DNA from: Pseudoalteromonas phenolica
GTDB taxonomy: Bacteria; Pseudomonadota; Gammaproteobacteria; Enterobacterales; Alteromonadaceae
Assembly: GCF_005876835.1 (NCBI RefSeq)
Contig: NZ_PPSW01000007.1
Coordinates: 186,001 to 250,000, forward strand
Reading direction: 5' to 3'
DNA: 64,000 nt
A model generated the notes under the pieces. The model searched no databases. It was not told where the DNA came from and saw only the letters and a list, made by a program, of their open reading frames with translations. The position numbers and the translations under genes are program-made. Below are positions 1 to 8,818 of this stretch, piece by piece (position 1 is the stretch's first letter; each line of letters begins with the position of its first letter).

Positions 1-343
1 TCTTGCTGCGCGCACTATAAATGAAAAATTTTGGATGCTGTGTTGTTTTACATCCATGTAGCTACGTCCATCGGGTATCCATACCCTCACCTCCTCGTGC
101 TGCGAAACTTCGTTTCGGTCACTCGTCGCCCTTGCGCAAGAGTAACCTTGCTTCGATAGGGTGTCTGGTTCTAATGTAGTTAAATCTGCTCTTTTCACCT
201 TGAACTTCTGATCTGAGAAAAGCTCAAACCCGGCTAAAATTGCTCTCTTCACCTTGCGCAAAAGTAACCTACTCCGTAGGTATATTTTGCACGGACATAA
301 AAAAAGCAAGCTAGTGCTTGCTTTCTTGTTAAGTGATTAACAC
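1..343. other. Intergenic stretch with degenerate repeats
   Basis: No convincing gene is seen. CTTGCGCAAGAGTAACCT at 131-148 recurs at 253-270 with one mismatch, each near a pyrimidine-rich TGCTCT-TTCACC segment. GGGTAT-CC-ATACCC at 73-86 is an inverted repeat. It may be a decayed interspersed repeat downstream of the cold-shock gene. It could also continue a feature lying outside the window. Confidence 0.4.
299..323 (-). terminator. Rho-independent terminator of the cold-shock gene
   Basis: On the minus strand AAGCAAGC, a four-base loop and GCTTGCTT form a perfect 8-bp stem followed by seven T. It lies just after the stop codon of the cold-shock gene. Confidence 0.9.
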
Positions 344-553
344 TTAAAGTACAGTGATGTTCTCAGCTTGTGGGCCTTTTTGACCTGTAGCTAATGTGAA
401 CTCTACTTTCTGACCTTCAACTAAAGTGCGGAAACCGTCACCTTTGATAGCGCTGAAGTGTGCGAAAACATCTGGACCATTTTCTTGTGCAATGAAACCA
501 AAACCTTTTGACTCGTTAAACCACTTAACGGTACCAGTAACTGTATTAGACAT
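344..553 (-). CDS. Cold-shock protein, CspA family
   Basis: A small cytoplasmic RNA/single-stranded-DNA-binding protein that melts RNA secondary structure. The 69-residue product is one cold-shock domain of normal length, with RNP1 KGFGFI (residues 16-21) and RNP2-like VFAHFSA (29-35), plus the usual KWFN aromatic patch (10-13). The ATG has a GATCAGGAT ribosome site upstream. The gene stands alone, with its own terminator and a long structured leader (554-645), as in cold-inducible csp genes. Which CspA paralogue it is, and whether cold induces it, cannot be told from sequence. Confidence 0.96.
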   Translation of the reverse strand: MSNTVTGTVKWFNESKGFGFIAQENGPDVFAHFSAIKGDGFRTLVEGQKVEFTLATGQKGPQAENITVL

Positions 554-645
554 AATATGTATATCCTGATCTTTAAAATTAACTATGCCCTTGTGGGCGC
601 ATAGAGCAAAAACTAGACGGTACTTAAAAACTTCAGGACGGTACT
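554..645 (-). promoter_or_regulatory. Structured 5' leader of the cold-shock gene
   Basis: Read on the minus strand, the mRNA leader holds two copies of AGTACCGTC (plus-strand GACGGTACT at 616-624 and 637-645). A hairpin follows at 583-604, with a CTATGC/GCATAG stem and a G/C-rich inner part, about 30 nt before the start codon. Long structured leaders are typical of cold-regulated csp mRNAs. No confident promoter hexamers were found. Confidence 0.5.
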
Positions 646-1026
646 ACAAGTATGACTCATACAATAACGTGGTGGAAATTTATAAACACTGACAAATTTT
701 TGTCTGTCTTCATAGTAAAGCCCTCTCAAGCTAAGTCAAACGATTTTAGGTCAAAAAATGATTAATTTTTAATTACAGGTAGATCTCTCACACAGTATAA
801 GGCATACGCTTACATGCGCTATTATTGTATATAAATCAATATAGTTATGATCCGTCAATTAAACCGGGTGATAAATTGGCTTAAGTCACAGGCGTTTTAA
901 AGCTGAATACTTATTGAGCACATTAAGTTCTAAGCTTGCTTATTTATTTAGAGCATAAGGGCGGTTTAAGGCAAAATTAAATCTGATATCATGCCATTTA
1001 AAATAGCCTTAATTTTTGTGTATCCG
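646..1026. other. Divergent intergenic region, nothing recognised
   Basis: AT-rich sequence between the csp leader and the acyltransferase gene. It must hold the promoters of both, but no strong -35/-10 pair, terminator or gene was seen. Confidence 0.4.
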
Positions 1027-2154
1027 ATGACCTACCAGCATGACTTTATAGACTCTATTTCAAATATTTCGGAGCATACTTGGAACTCACTGACAAATGA
1101 CCATGTATTTTCCGGTTATGCTTGGCTAAGTGCGTTAGAAAAAAGCGGATGCGTCAATCTACAAACAGGTTGGCAGCCTCAGCACCTTGTCATTAAACAA
1201 AGCGATCATATTGTGGCTATCTTACCTGGCTATTTAAAAGACCACTCTTATGGTGAATACGTCTTTGATTGGGCATTTGCTGAAGCCTATGAAAGATATG
1301 GGCTAGAGTATTACCCTAAATGGCTATGTGGTGTGCCTTTTACCCCAGTGCAAGGTCCTCGCATTCTTTGCAAACACATCACGCCTGAATTAATAAGTTA
1401 CATAGAGACAGCATTACTTGCGTTAAGAGAGGAACACTTCAGTGGCATTCATCTTAACTTTTTATCTGAACACACACATTTTACCAATACCACATTGATC
1501 CCAAGACGCAATGTGCAATTTCACTGGCAAAATAAAGGTTATCAAAACTTCAGTGACTTTTTATCAGCGCTTAATGCTCGAAAGCGAAAAATGCTCAGTA
1601 AAGAGCGATTAAAAGTACAACAACAAAATTTAACCATTCGCTGGTTTTCTGGTGACGAGATTAATGACGCCTTACTTGACGCTTTTTACTTAAGTTACCG
1701 TCTCACCTATTTAAAACGCTCGGGTCATAACGGTTATTTAAATCGCGAATTTTTCGCCTTGATAATAAAAAACTTACCGCATGACGTTCGTTTATGCTGC
1801 GCGTTCAAAGATGATGCTATTGTCGCCACAAGCCTTTATTTTGTTTCAGGCGACACTTTGTACGGCCGCTATTGGGGCGCAATTGAATCTCAGTATGACT
1901 CTCTACACTTTGAGCTCTGTTATTACCAAGGCATTGAACTTGCGATAAAAGAAGGCATTGTTACTTTTGATGCCGGCGCGCAAGGCGAGCATAAGCTCGC
2001 CCGTGGCTTTGAACCCGTTTGGCGCCACTCTTACCACACCTTGTTTAGACCTGAGTTTAAAATCGCGCTACAAGACTATTGCGAAAGAGAAACCCAAGCC
2101 TTACAGCAGTACTTTATTGAATGTGAAGCGAAATTACCGTTTAAACACCAATAG
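1027..2154 (+). CDS. GNAT/FemAB-like acyltransferase, DUF482 family
   Basis: The protein resembles the DUF482 'peptidogalycan biosynthesis' family, which has a FemAB-like fold built from two acyltransferase (GNAT) domains. Family-like segments include YFVSGDTLYGRYWG and FDAGAQGEHKLARGFEP near the C-terminus. The frame opens at 991, but the ATG at 1027 gives a 375-residue product that begins like family members; neither start has a strong ribosome site. It has no signal peptide and is probably cytoplasmic. The substrate is not established. Its 3' end overlaps the convergent methyltransferase gene by 21 bp. Confidence 0.8.
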   Translation: MTYQHDFIDSISNISEHTWNSLTNDHVFSGYAWLSALEKSGCVNLQTGWQPQHLVIKQSDHIVAILPGYLKDHSYGEYVFDWAFAEAYERYGLEYYPKWLCGVPFTPVQGPRILCKHITPELISYIETALLALREEHFSGIHLNFLSEHTHFTNTTLIPRRNVQFHWQNKGYQNFSDFLSALNARKRKMLSKERLKVQQQNLTIRWFSGDEINDALLDAFYLSYRLTYLKRSGHNGYLNREFFALIIKNLPHDVRLCCAFKDDAIVATSLYFVSGDTLYGRYWGAIESQYDSLHFELCYYQGIELAIKEGIVTFDAGAQGEHKLARGFEPVWRHSYHTLFRPEFKIALQDYCERETQALQQYFIECEAKLPFKHQ

Positions 2155-2724
2155 TCGGTTATTCGCTGGCATTTCATGGTCTTGAACTAACTCAAAGCCT
2201 TGTTTCTTTGCCAAAGACACAACCCATTCTTGATCTCGAATACCACTTTGTGAGTCTCTTGCCCTTAACATGGCATCGAAGCCTTGATTGCTTTCACTGG
2301 TAAACTGCCCATTGTAGTTAAACGGGCCATAAATGAATAAATGACTTTGCGAATGACTGTGTTTAGCGGCACCTATGATTAGCTTTTCAACCAAAAGCTC
2401 AGACACAATATGAAGTGTGTTCGCGGTGTAAATTGCATCGTACTTTTCAGTCACAGGCCAATCATGGTTTAAATCTAGTGTCATTGGTGCAATTAAATTA
2501 CTCAGCTTAGCCTCATCTAACCATGCGTTAATCCCTTCATGATGTATGGCTTGATCTGCCGTTTGCCAAATTATATTCGGTAGATGCTTTGCAAAATGCA
2601 CCGCATGCTGTCCGGTACCGCTTCCTATTTCTAAAATATCTTCTTTGCCAATTAGATAAGATTTTAACTTACTCAGAATTGGGTCTTTATTGTTTTCACA
2701 CGCTTGAGAATATGGCTTTGTCAT
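2134..2724 (-). CDS. Class I SAM-dependent methyltransferase, DUF938 family
   Basis: A 196-residue cytoplasmic protein with a Rossmann methyltransferase fold. SAM motif I is LEIGSGTGQHAVHFAKHLP (about 35-53), an acidic motif II follows, and YDAIYTANTLHIVS (about 99-112) is the post-II strand. The pattern and length match DUF938. The substrate of this family is unknown. It is a single-gene unit whose end overlaps the convergent acyltransferase gene. Confidence 0.88.
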   Translation of the reverse strand: MTKPYSQACENNKDPILSKLKSYLIGKEDILEIGSGTGQHAVHFAKHLPNIIWQTADQAIHHEGINAWLDEAKLSNLIAPMTLDLNHDWPVTEKYDAIYTANTLHIVSELLVEKLIIGAAKHSHSQSHLFIYGPFNYNGQFTSESNQGFDAMLRARDSQSGIRDQEWVVSLAKKQGFELVQDHEMPANNRLLVFKR

Positions 2725-2918
2725 AGTCGTTTTGCACTAAATTGAGGAGTTATTGCCCGTTATTGATGCAATTAATTTAAGAAATAGCAAGCGAGATCAA
2801 TAAATCTTTTCTATAACTACTTAAAGTGTCTACATAAGTTTTTCTTGGTACAACTTCTGCAAAACAAACTACACAGAAATACCAATACTTCAAAGCGTGC
2901 AACTCGAGGAGAGATAAG

Positions 2919-3101
2919 ATGAAGATTTCAGAGATCACCCAAATGCCATCTGAATTAAAAAGCCAAGGCGTCATTAAAGAGAATAACGAAGAAGACTTAA
3001 AGAAAAGTAATTCTTACAAACAAGAAGTCGCGAATCTTATGCAGCTCGAAGAGCAAGAGAAAGAACATACAGAGCAAAGCTTTTTGTATGGTTATAATTA
3101 A
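2919..3101 (+). CDS. Small charged hypothetical protein
   Basis: A 60-residue, Glu/Lys-rich, probably helical soluble protein with no recognised domain. It is supported by a strong ribosome site (GAGGAGAGATAAG-ATG) and an isolated position with flanking non-coding sequence. Composition suggests a coiled coil or a disordered protein with a Tyr-rich tail (YGYN). No function can be assigned. Confidence 0.55.
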   Translation: MKISEITQMPSELKSQGVIKENNEEDLKKSNSYKQEVANLMQLEEQEKEHTEQSFLYGYN

Positions 3102-3118
3102 TACCATTACGCCAAATC

Positions 3119-3145
3119 AAAAAAAGCGCAGCCAATTGGCTGCGC
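3119..3145 (-). terminator. Terminator of the oadGAB operon
   Basis: GCGCAGCC-AATT-GGCTGCGC (3126-3145) is a perfect 8-bp stem. On the minus strand it is followed by TTTTTTTGATT, which fits termination after oadB. On the plus strand the U tract is weak, so it may only partly stop the small gene. Confidence 0.85.
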
Positions 3146-3183
3146 ATTTAGGTTGGAAGAAATTTAATACTTGCTAATAAGAA

Positions 3184-4314
3184 TTAGCCAACAAGTGCTA
3201 GCAGAATACCTGCTGCCACGGCACTTCCGAGTACGCCTGCCACGTTTGGTCCCATAGCATGCATTAATAAGAAGTTATGCGGATTATTCTCTAGGCCCAC
3301 TTTGTTCACTACACGTGCCGCCATTGGTACCGCTGATACCCCTGCCGCACCGACGAGTGGGTTAATTGGGTGTTTAGAGAACTTATTCATTATTTTAGCC
3401 ATGAATACACCCGACGCTGTACCTATTGAGAAAGCCAAGGCACCAAGCACTAAAATACCTAACGTCTCAACCGTTAAGAATTCAGTCGCTGATAACTTAG
3501 AGCCCACCGCTAAGCCTAAGAAAATAGTCACGATATTGATAAGCTCATTCTGTGCTGTGTTGCTTAATCTATCAACTACACCACACTCACGCATTAAGTT
3601 ACCTAAACAGAACATACCAACCAGCGGCGATGCTGACGGTAAGAACATAATCGCTAAACCAAGTACCGCCAATGGGAAGATAATTTTCTCTCGCTTAGTT
3701 ACATGACGCAGTTGTGGCATTTCAATCTTTCTATCTTCTTCAGACGTTAGCGCACGCATGATCGGTGGCTGGATGATTGGTACTAATGCCATGTAAGAGT
3801 ATGCTGCTACTGCAATCGCGCCCAGAAGTTCTGGTGCAAGCTTTGAGGCTAAGAAAATAGCTGTTGGGCCATCTGCACCACCAATGATGGCAATTGCTGA
3901 GGCATCCTGTAGGGTAAACTCAAAGCCCGGCACAAAATTCAGCGCAATAGCGCCAAATAGTGTCGCGAAAATACCAAACTGCGCTGCAGCCCCCAGTAAT
4001 AACATACGTGGGTTTGCAATCAGTGCACTAAAATCTGTCATCGCGCCCACGCCCATAAATATCAACAGCGGAAAAACACCACTATCAATACCGATATAGT
4101 AAACGTAGTACAACAAGCCACCTGGCTCTGCTAAGCCTGCAACTGGAATATTCGTTAAGATTGCACCAAAGCCAATTGGCACAAGGAGCAAAGGTTCAAA
4201 CCCTTTTGCTATAGCAAGGTAGAGTAAACCACAGCCCACCGCCATCATGACTAGAGCTGGCACGGTAAAGTTGGCAAGGCCCGTTGCTTGCCATAAATTT
4301 AACAACCCGTCCAT
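3184..4314 (-). CDS. oadB: Oxaloacetate decarboxylase beta subunit (Na+ pump)
   Basis: The integral membrane subunit of the Na+-pumping oxaloacetate decarboxylase. It decarboxylates the carboxybiotin of OadA and exports Na+. The 376-residue protein has about nine to eleven hydrophobic segments. It carries the conserved [10 protein letters not shown] loop (about 145-154) and the conserved C-terminal [10 protein letters not shown] segment. It lies 8 bp after oadA in the order oadG-oadA-oadB, so the three are almost certainly one transcript ending at the hairpin at 3126-3145. Related malonyl or methylmalonyl decarboxylase beta subunits are similar, but the alpha subunit next door favours oxaloacetate. 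Confidence 0.95.
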   Translation of the reverse strand: MDGLLNLWQATGLANFTVPALVMMAVGCGLLYLAIAKGFEPLLLVPIGFGAILTNIPVAGLAEPGGLLYYVYYIGIDSGVFPLLIFMGVGAMTDFSALIANPRMLLLGAAAQFGIFATLFGAIALNFVPGFEFTLQDASAIAIIGGADGPTAIFLASKLAPELLGAIAVAAYSYMALVPIIQPPIMRALTSEEDRKIEMPQLRHVTKREKIIFPLAVLGLAIMFLPSASPLVGMFCLGNLMRECGVVDRLSNTAQNELINIVTIFLGLAVGSKLSATEFLTVETLGILVLGALAFSIGTASGVFMAKIMNKFSKHPINPLVGAAGVSAVPMAARVVNKVGLENNPHNFLLMHAMGPNVAGVLGSAVAAGILLALVG

Positions 4315-4322
4315 GTGACCTC

Positions 4323-6104
4323 CTATGCAAGCTCAATCATGGCATCGCCCGTTGCGACAGAGTCACCTTCAGAGACTAAGACATTTGCAACCGTACCGCT
4401 GTGCGTCGCACGCACTTCTGTTTCCATCTTCATGGCTTCCATGATCATGACTACATCGCCTTCAGCGACTGCATCACCTGCACGTACCAATAACTTAAAG
4501 ATGTTGCCAGCAAGCGGTGCATTCAGTGTTTCGCTCGTACTGACCGATGCTGACTGTGGAATAAGCTCACTATCTTTGACTTGTACTTCTTTAAGTTCAC
4601 CACCTGGTGCAACGACAACATCATAAACTTTGCCGTCAACTTGCACGCTGTAACGCTCTGTTGATTGTTTTTGTGGAGAAGCCAGTTTTGCAGCAGGCGC
4701 AGGCTTTTCAGTGGTAACTAGAGTTGGTTTCGGCTCAAATGCATCTGGATTATTGCGATTCTTAAGGAACTTAAGACCAATTTGCGGGAATAACGCATAA
4801 GTTAACACGTCATCGACTTGCTCTTCAGCCAACTCAATGTTGTCTTCTTTGGCTTTCGCAACTAGATCAGCCTCAAGGCTATCAAGCTCAGCATCGATTA
4901 AATCAGCAGGGCGACACGTGATCGCTTCTGCACCATCTAATACGCGTTGTTGTAATTGTGAGTCAACTTCAGCTGGTGTCGAACCATACTCACCTTTTAA
5001 TACACCTGCAGTCTCTTTTGTGATGGTCTTATAACGCTCACCTGTTAGAACGTTTAGTACCGCCTGAGTACCGACAATTTGCGAGGTTGGAGTAACGAGT
5101 GGAATAAAGCCAAGATCTTTACGAACAGCCGGGATCTCTTTTAGCACTTCATCTAGTTTATCGCCCGCGCCTTGTTCTTTGAGCTGGTTTTCCATATTAG
5201 TTAACATGCCGCCAGGCACTTGAGCGAGTAAGATACGACCATCAACGCCTTTTAAGCTACCTTCAAATGCCGCATATTTCTTTCGAACTTCACGGAAGTA
5301 ACCTGCAATTTCTTCAAGCTCACCAAGGTTTAAACCTGTATCACGCGCTGTACCTTCAGTAATTGCGACCATTGTTTCTGTAGCGCTATGACCATAAGTC
5401 ATACTCATAGACGAAATAGCGGTATCAAGCATATCAATACCCGCATCGATTGCTTTTTGGTATGTCGCTGTGCTTAAACCCGTGGTCGCGTGACACTGCA
5501 TGGCAATTGGCACTGATACGGTATTTTTAAGTTCAGTGATCAACTCTTCTGCATCATACGGCTTTAATAAACCTGCCATATCTTTAATACAAATTGAGTG
5601 ACAGCCCATGGCTTCAAGCTTTTTCGCCTGATCTAACCACATTTCTAAAGTGTGAACCGGGCTGACGGTATAAGAAATGGTGCCTTGCGCGTGCGCCCCT
5701 ACTTTAATGGCTGCTTTAATCGCAGTTTCGAGGTTTCTGACATCATTCATGGCATCGAAAATACGGAAAACATCAACACCATTATGATGTGCACGTTCTA
5801 CAAACTTCTCTACCACGTCATCGGCATAATGGCGATAACCCAGTAAATTTTGACCACGCAAAAGCATCTGCTGCTTGGTATTTGGCATGGCTTCTTTTAA
5901 AGCACGAATGCGATACCAAGGATCTTCGCCCAAATAACGAATACAAGAATCAAAGGTTGCACCACCCCAAGACTCAACAGACCAATAACCGGCTTTATCT
6001 AGTTTCTCTGCGATTGGCAGCATATCTTCTAGGCGCATTCGCGTAGCAAGCAATGATTGGTGTGCGTCTCTTAAAACCAATTCAGTTAATTTTAACTTTG
6101 ACAT
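4323..6104 (-). CDS. oadA: Oxaloacetate decarboxylase alpha subunit, biotin-containing
   Basis: The cytoplasmic carboxyltransferase subunit, which moves CO2 from oxaloacetate to biotin. The 593 residues hold an N-terminal TIM-barrel carboxyltransferase domain with [13 protein letters not shown] (about 12-24). A conserved carboxylase middle domain and a Pro/Ala-rich linker follow. The C-terminal biotinyl domain carries EAMKMETEV with the biotinylated lysine at about 559. It sits between oadG (14 bp upstream) and oadB (8 bp downstream). Length and domain order are typical. Confidence 0.96.
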   Translation of the reverse strand: MSKLKLTELVLRDAHQSLLATRMRLEDMLPIAEKLDKAGYWSVESWGGATFDSCIRYLGEDPWYRIRALKEAMPNTKQQMLLRGQNLLGYRHYADDVVEKFVERAHHNGVDVFRIFDAMNDVRNLETAIKAAIKVGAHAQGTISYTVSPVHTLEMWLDQAKKLEAMGCHSICIKDMAGLLKPYDAEELITELKNTVSVPIAMQCHATTGLSTATYQKAIDAGIDMLDTAISSMSMTYGHSATETMVAITEGTARDTGLNLGELEEIAGYFREVRKKYAAFEGSLKGVDGRILLAQVPGGMLTNMENQLKEQGAGDKLDEVLKEIPAVRKDLGFIPLVTPTSQIVGTQAVLNVLTGERYKTITKETAGVLKGEYGSTPAEVDSQLQQRVLDGAEAITCRPADLIDAELDSLEADLVAKAKEDNIELAEEQVDDVLTYALFPQIGLKFLKNRNNPDAFEPKPTLVTTEKPAPAAKLASPQKQSTERYSVQVDGKVYDVVVAPGGELKEVQVKDSELIPQSASVSTSETLNAPLAGNIFKLLVRAGDAVAEGDVVMIMEAMKMETEVRATHSGTVANVLVSEGDSVATGDAMIELA

Positions 6105-6118
6105 AGTGGACCCCTTTA

Positions 6119-6355
6119 TTATTTTGATCTGTACTGAGCGATAGCTGCACTGATTGCAGCAATGTGCGCGTTAGATACGCCTGTTGATGCTGGGCGTTTA
6201 GTAGGTTGACGTTGTGGCTTTGCTGGTTCATCACCACCTGCGATAAGTGATAACTTGCTTACGGCAAAAATTAAGATAGATAAGAAGGCAAAAACCCCAA
6301 CCATGCCGGTAAGCATTAAGCTGGCTGCCTCTAGCAACAATGCACCTATATCCAT
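6119..6355 (-). CDS. oadG: Oxaloacetate decarboxylase gamma subunit
   Basis: A small membrane-anchored subunit that holds alpha and beta together. The 78-residue protein starts [15 protein letters not shown], has one membrane helix (about 13-35) and a polar Pro/Lys-rich tail that would contact OadA. The frame opens 42 bases further upstream, but the ATG at 6355 has a strong site (GGGGGAGAAC) and gives the usual length. It is the first gene of oadGAB. Confidence 0.92.
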   Translation of the reverse strand: MDIGALLLEAASLMLTGMVGVFAFLSILIFAVSKLSLIAGGDEPAKPQRQPTKRPASTGVSNAHIAAISAAIAQYRSK

Positions 6356-6796
6356 GTTCTCCCCCTTTTTCACAACGCGCTTTGCGTCATTAATCATTTT
6401 TTATAAATATTTATTCAACATCATAACAAACGAGCTCAACTTGTAAACAACATTGTAAATTGGTAATACCAATATTAAAAGTTGAACAATAGCAATAACT
6501 TAACTGTAAAACACTGATAAAACGAATGAATTACTGAGATAAATATGAAAAATATTCAAAATAGCGCAGGCTTATTTAAATACTTTTAAATAAAAGTGAT
6601 AAATAGGTTACAAAGATAAGTTTTAAAAACGGAAGCAAAAAATGGTAAGACCAAGGGAACACTAAACAAAACAACGTTATGACTGAATAAAAAATGTATA
6701 TTCATACTTAATGCAAGTCACATTAAAAAATTTCAAATACGCATACACCATTCTTTTTTGATAAAATTGGCAGCAAATAAAGATTAATGAGTTGCT
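6356..6796. other. Divergent promoter region of oadG and the YcxB-like gene
   Basis: About 440 bp of very AT-rich sequence without a credible gene. It must contain the oadGAB promoter (minus) and the promoter of the gene at 6797 (plus). An ATACCAAT motif near 6472 resembles the ends of the repeat family at 38277 and 49390 but has no partner here. No riboswitch or clear operator is seen. Confidence 0.4.
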
Positions 6797-7270
6797 ATGT
6801 ATAAACACGAATTTACCCTTGATAAGCCTTACTATCAGGAATGCTTTGATGAGTCCGAAAAATTTGAGAAAGCTAACAAACCTAAGTATGCGTTAGTCGG
6901 TTTTCTAACCCTGCTCGGTTTAGTGTCTATTTATGGTTTAGAGAATGGCTACCTGGGAAATTTCTTAATCATTTTGGCAGTCATTGAATGCATTTCATAT
7001 TACTATCGCCGTCCTTGGTGGGTTGCCAGACAGATGATCAGCAGAGCAAGTGGCTCCAATGTGATTGTTGAGATTGACGAAGAAAAAATTAAAGCAGCTA
7101 ACCCATACAAATCGTTTGTATTTAATTGGCAAGACATCACCAAAGTTATAAAAACAGACAGAGGTCTACTGATCTATTCACTAAGAGGTGCACAATATTT
7201 ATCTTTAAGTGCATTGGATGAGAAGACAGTTGAATTTATCTTAGCGCAAAAAAAAGCCACTAATGAATAG
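6797..7270 (+). CDS. YcxB-like membrane protein
   Basis: A 157-residue protein with two membrane helices (about 33-48 and 52-66) and a C-terminal soluble beta-rich domain. The pattern FNWQDITKVIKTDRGLLIY (about 115-133) is typical of the YcxB C-terminal domain (PF14317), a small PH-like fold. The function of this family is unknown. The last bases lie inside the csrA terminator of the opposite strand. Confidence 0.75.
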   Translation: MYKHEFTLDKPYYQECFDESEKFEKANKPKYALVGFLTLLGLVSIYGLENGYLGNFLIILAVIECISYYYRRPWWVARQMISRASGSNVIVEIDEEKIKAANPYKSFVFNWQDITKVIKTDRGLLIYSLRGAQYLSLSALDEKTVEFILAQKKATNE

Positions 7271-7274
7271 TGGC
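7248..7274 (-). terminator. csrA terminator embedded in the end of the convergent gene
   Basis: GCCACTA and TAGTGGC (7256-7262 and 7268-7274) form a 7-bp stem. On the minus strand it is followed by eight T. It ends the csrA transcript yet covers the last codons and the TAG stop of the plus-strand gene at 6797. Confidence 0.85.
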
Positions 7275-7300
7275 TCCTTAAATCATTCGCTAAAAGCTGA

Positions 7301-7492
7301 TCAGATGTTACCTGTTGCAGGACCAGACTTTTCAGCCTGAATTCGCATGTAAATCTCTTCACGGTGAACTGAAACATCTTTAGGTGCATTAACACCAATA
7401 CGTACCTGGTTACCTTTAACACCTAGTACAGTTACAGTTACCTCATCACCAATCATTAGGGTTTCACCCACTCGACGAGTTAGTATTAGCAT
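7301..7492 (-). CDS. csrA: Carbon storage regulator CsrA
   Basis: A global post-transcriptional regulator that binds GGA motifs in mRNA leaders. The 63 residues match CsrA throughout: [18 protein letters not shown] at the N-terminus, with R6 and the L4 strand forming the RNA site, and [13 protein letters not shown] (about 40-52) with the second RNA-contact arginine. It is the last gene of the recX-alaS-lysC-csrA block, 91 bp after lysC, so it may have its own promoter as well. Confidence 0.98.
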   Translation of the reverse strand: MLILTRRVGETLMIGDEVTVTVLGVKGNQVRIGVNAPKDVSVHREEIYMRIQAEKSGPATGNI

Positions 7493-7583
7493 TCTATTGC
7501 TCCTGTTATTCCAAAAATTAGAAGATTCCGCGTCAATTTCATTTTAATGAAAAGTATTCATAAAAGTAAGCAAAAAAACCATT

Positions 7584-8804
7584 TTACTCAATACTTTCCA
7601 ATAAAAATGTGCTGTGCAATGCTCTAACAGCCAATTCTAAGTACTTTTGTGGCAGTAAAACCGAAATTTTCATTTCGGATGTTGTCACTAAGTCAGTTCT
7701 AATATTCTCGTGAGACATTGCCGTATAAAACTGTGCGATAACTTCCACATGAGATTTTAAGCCGATCCCAATAACAGAAATTTTAGCCATTTCAGTATCA
7801 CACGTTAACTCGACAAAACCGAGATTTTCTTGCTGGTGTGTCAAAAGCTCAATAACTTGATGATGATCATTACTGTGCACAGTAAAAGCATAGTCTATTT
7901 TATCAAGTTGGTGATTTAATTGACTCAACATATCTACCGCAATGCCTGCATCAGCCAATACGTTGAGCAAGCTTGCAAAGATCTGTGGCTGGTTTGGTAA
8001 CTGTTTTAAGGTAATTAGTACCTCGTCTTTACTGGCTGCCACACCTGAAACAGGGGCTTTATTCATATCTGGCTCCTCGTAAGTAATTAACGTGCCTTTT
8101 GAATGGCAAAAACTCGATAGCACTCTAAGTGGTAAGCGATAGTGACCTGCAGCTTCAACCGAGCGTAAGTGTAAGACTTTCGCACCAAGGCTTGCCATCT
8201 CTAACATTTCATCAAAGGTAATTTGCTCTAAACGACGCGCATTCGGCTCAATGCGAGGATCTGTGGTGTAAACACCATCTACGTCTGTGAATATCTGACA
8301 TTCAGCCGCTTTCAAAGCACCCGCTAACTCAACTGCCGTTGTGTCTGTGCCACCACGACCTAACGTTGTAATATTGCCTTCCCGATCTCGCCCCTGAAAA
8401 CCTGCCACAATCACGATACGGTTATGTTCCATTTCTTGATTTAAGCGGTCGGTACAGATGGACTCAATTCTTGCTTTACCAAACATGTTATCGGTTTGAA
8501 TACCAATTTGATCGGCAAGTAAGCTAATTGCAGGATGTCCACGACGAATGATGGCCATAGCCAAAAGCGACGCAGTCACTTGTTCGCCAGTAGTCACCAA
8601 AACATCAAGTTCACGGCTGCTAGGACGGCTGTCAATTTCGTGTGCGAGAGAGATTAAACGATTGGTTTCACCAGACATTGCAGAGACAACAGCAACGACT
8701 TGATGACCCTGTTGTTGGGTTTTTATGATGATATCGGCGACAGCCTCGATACGCTCAATTGAGCCTACCGAAGTGCCACCAAATTTTTGAACAATTAATG
8801 CCAC
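7584..8804 (-). CDS. lysC: Aspartate kinase
   Basis: Phosphorylates aspartate in the first step of lysine, threonine and methionine synthesis in the cytoplasm. The 406-residue monofunctional enzyme has the N-terminal kinase motif VQKFGGTSVGS (about 5-15), RGGTDTTA (about 150-157) and FTDVDGVYTTDPR (about 171-183). Two C-terminal ACT domains (about 265-400) provide feedback control. The start is GTG at 8804. It lies 14 bp after alaS, the usual place in Vibrio- and Shewanella-type genomes. No lysine riboswitch can fit upstream. Confidence 0.95.
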   Translation of the reverse strand: MALIVQKFGGTSVGSIERIEAVADIIIKTQQQGHQVVAVVSAMSGETNRLISLAHEIDSRPSSRELDVLVTTGEQVTASLLAMAIIRRGHPAISLLADQIGIQTDNMFGKARIESICTDRLNQEMEHNRIVIVAGFQGRDREGNITTLGRGGTDTTAVELAGALKAAECQIFTDVDGVYTTDPRIEPNARRLEQITFDEMLEMASLGAKVLHLRSVEAAGHYRLPLRVLSSFCHSKGTLITYEEPDMNKAPVSGVAASKDEVLITLKQLPNQPQIFASLLNVLADAGIAVDMLSQLNHQLDKIDYAFTVHSNDHHQVIELLTHQQENLGFVELTCDTEMAKISVIGIGLKSHVEVIAQFYTAMSHENIRTDLVTTSEMKISVLLPQKYLELAVRALHSTFLLESIE

Positions 8805-8818
8805 GAGTTACATCGCAA

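Noticed and set aside
2777..2974. 65-residue minus-strand ORF
   Set aside because: It overlaps the better-supported small plus-strand gene at 2919, has no ribosome site and has a composition like random translation.
8805..8818. Lysine riboswitch before lysC
   Set aside because: alaS ends 14 bp upstream, so there is no room.
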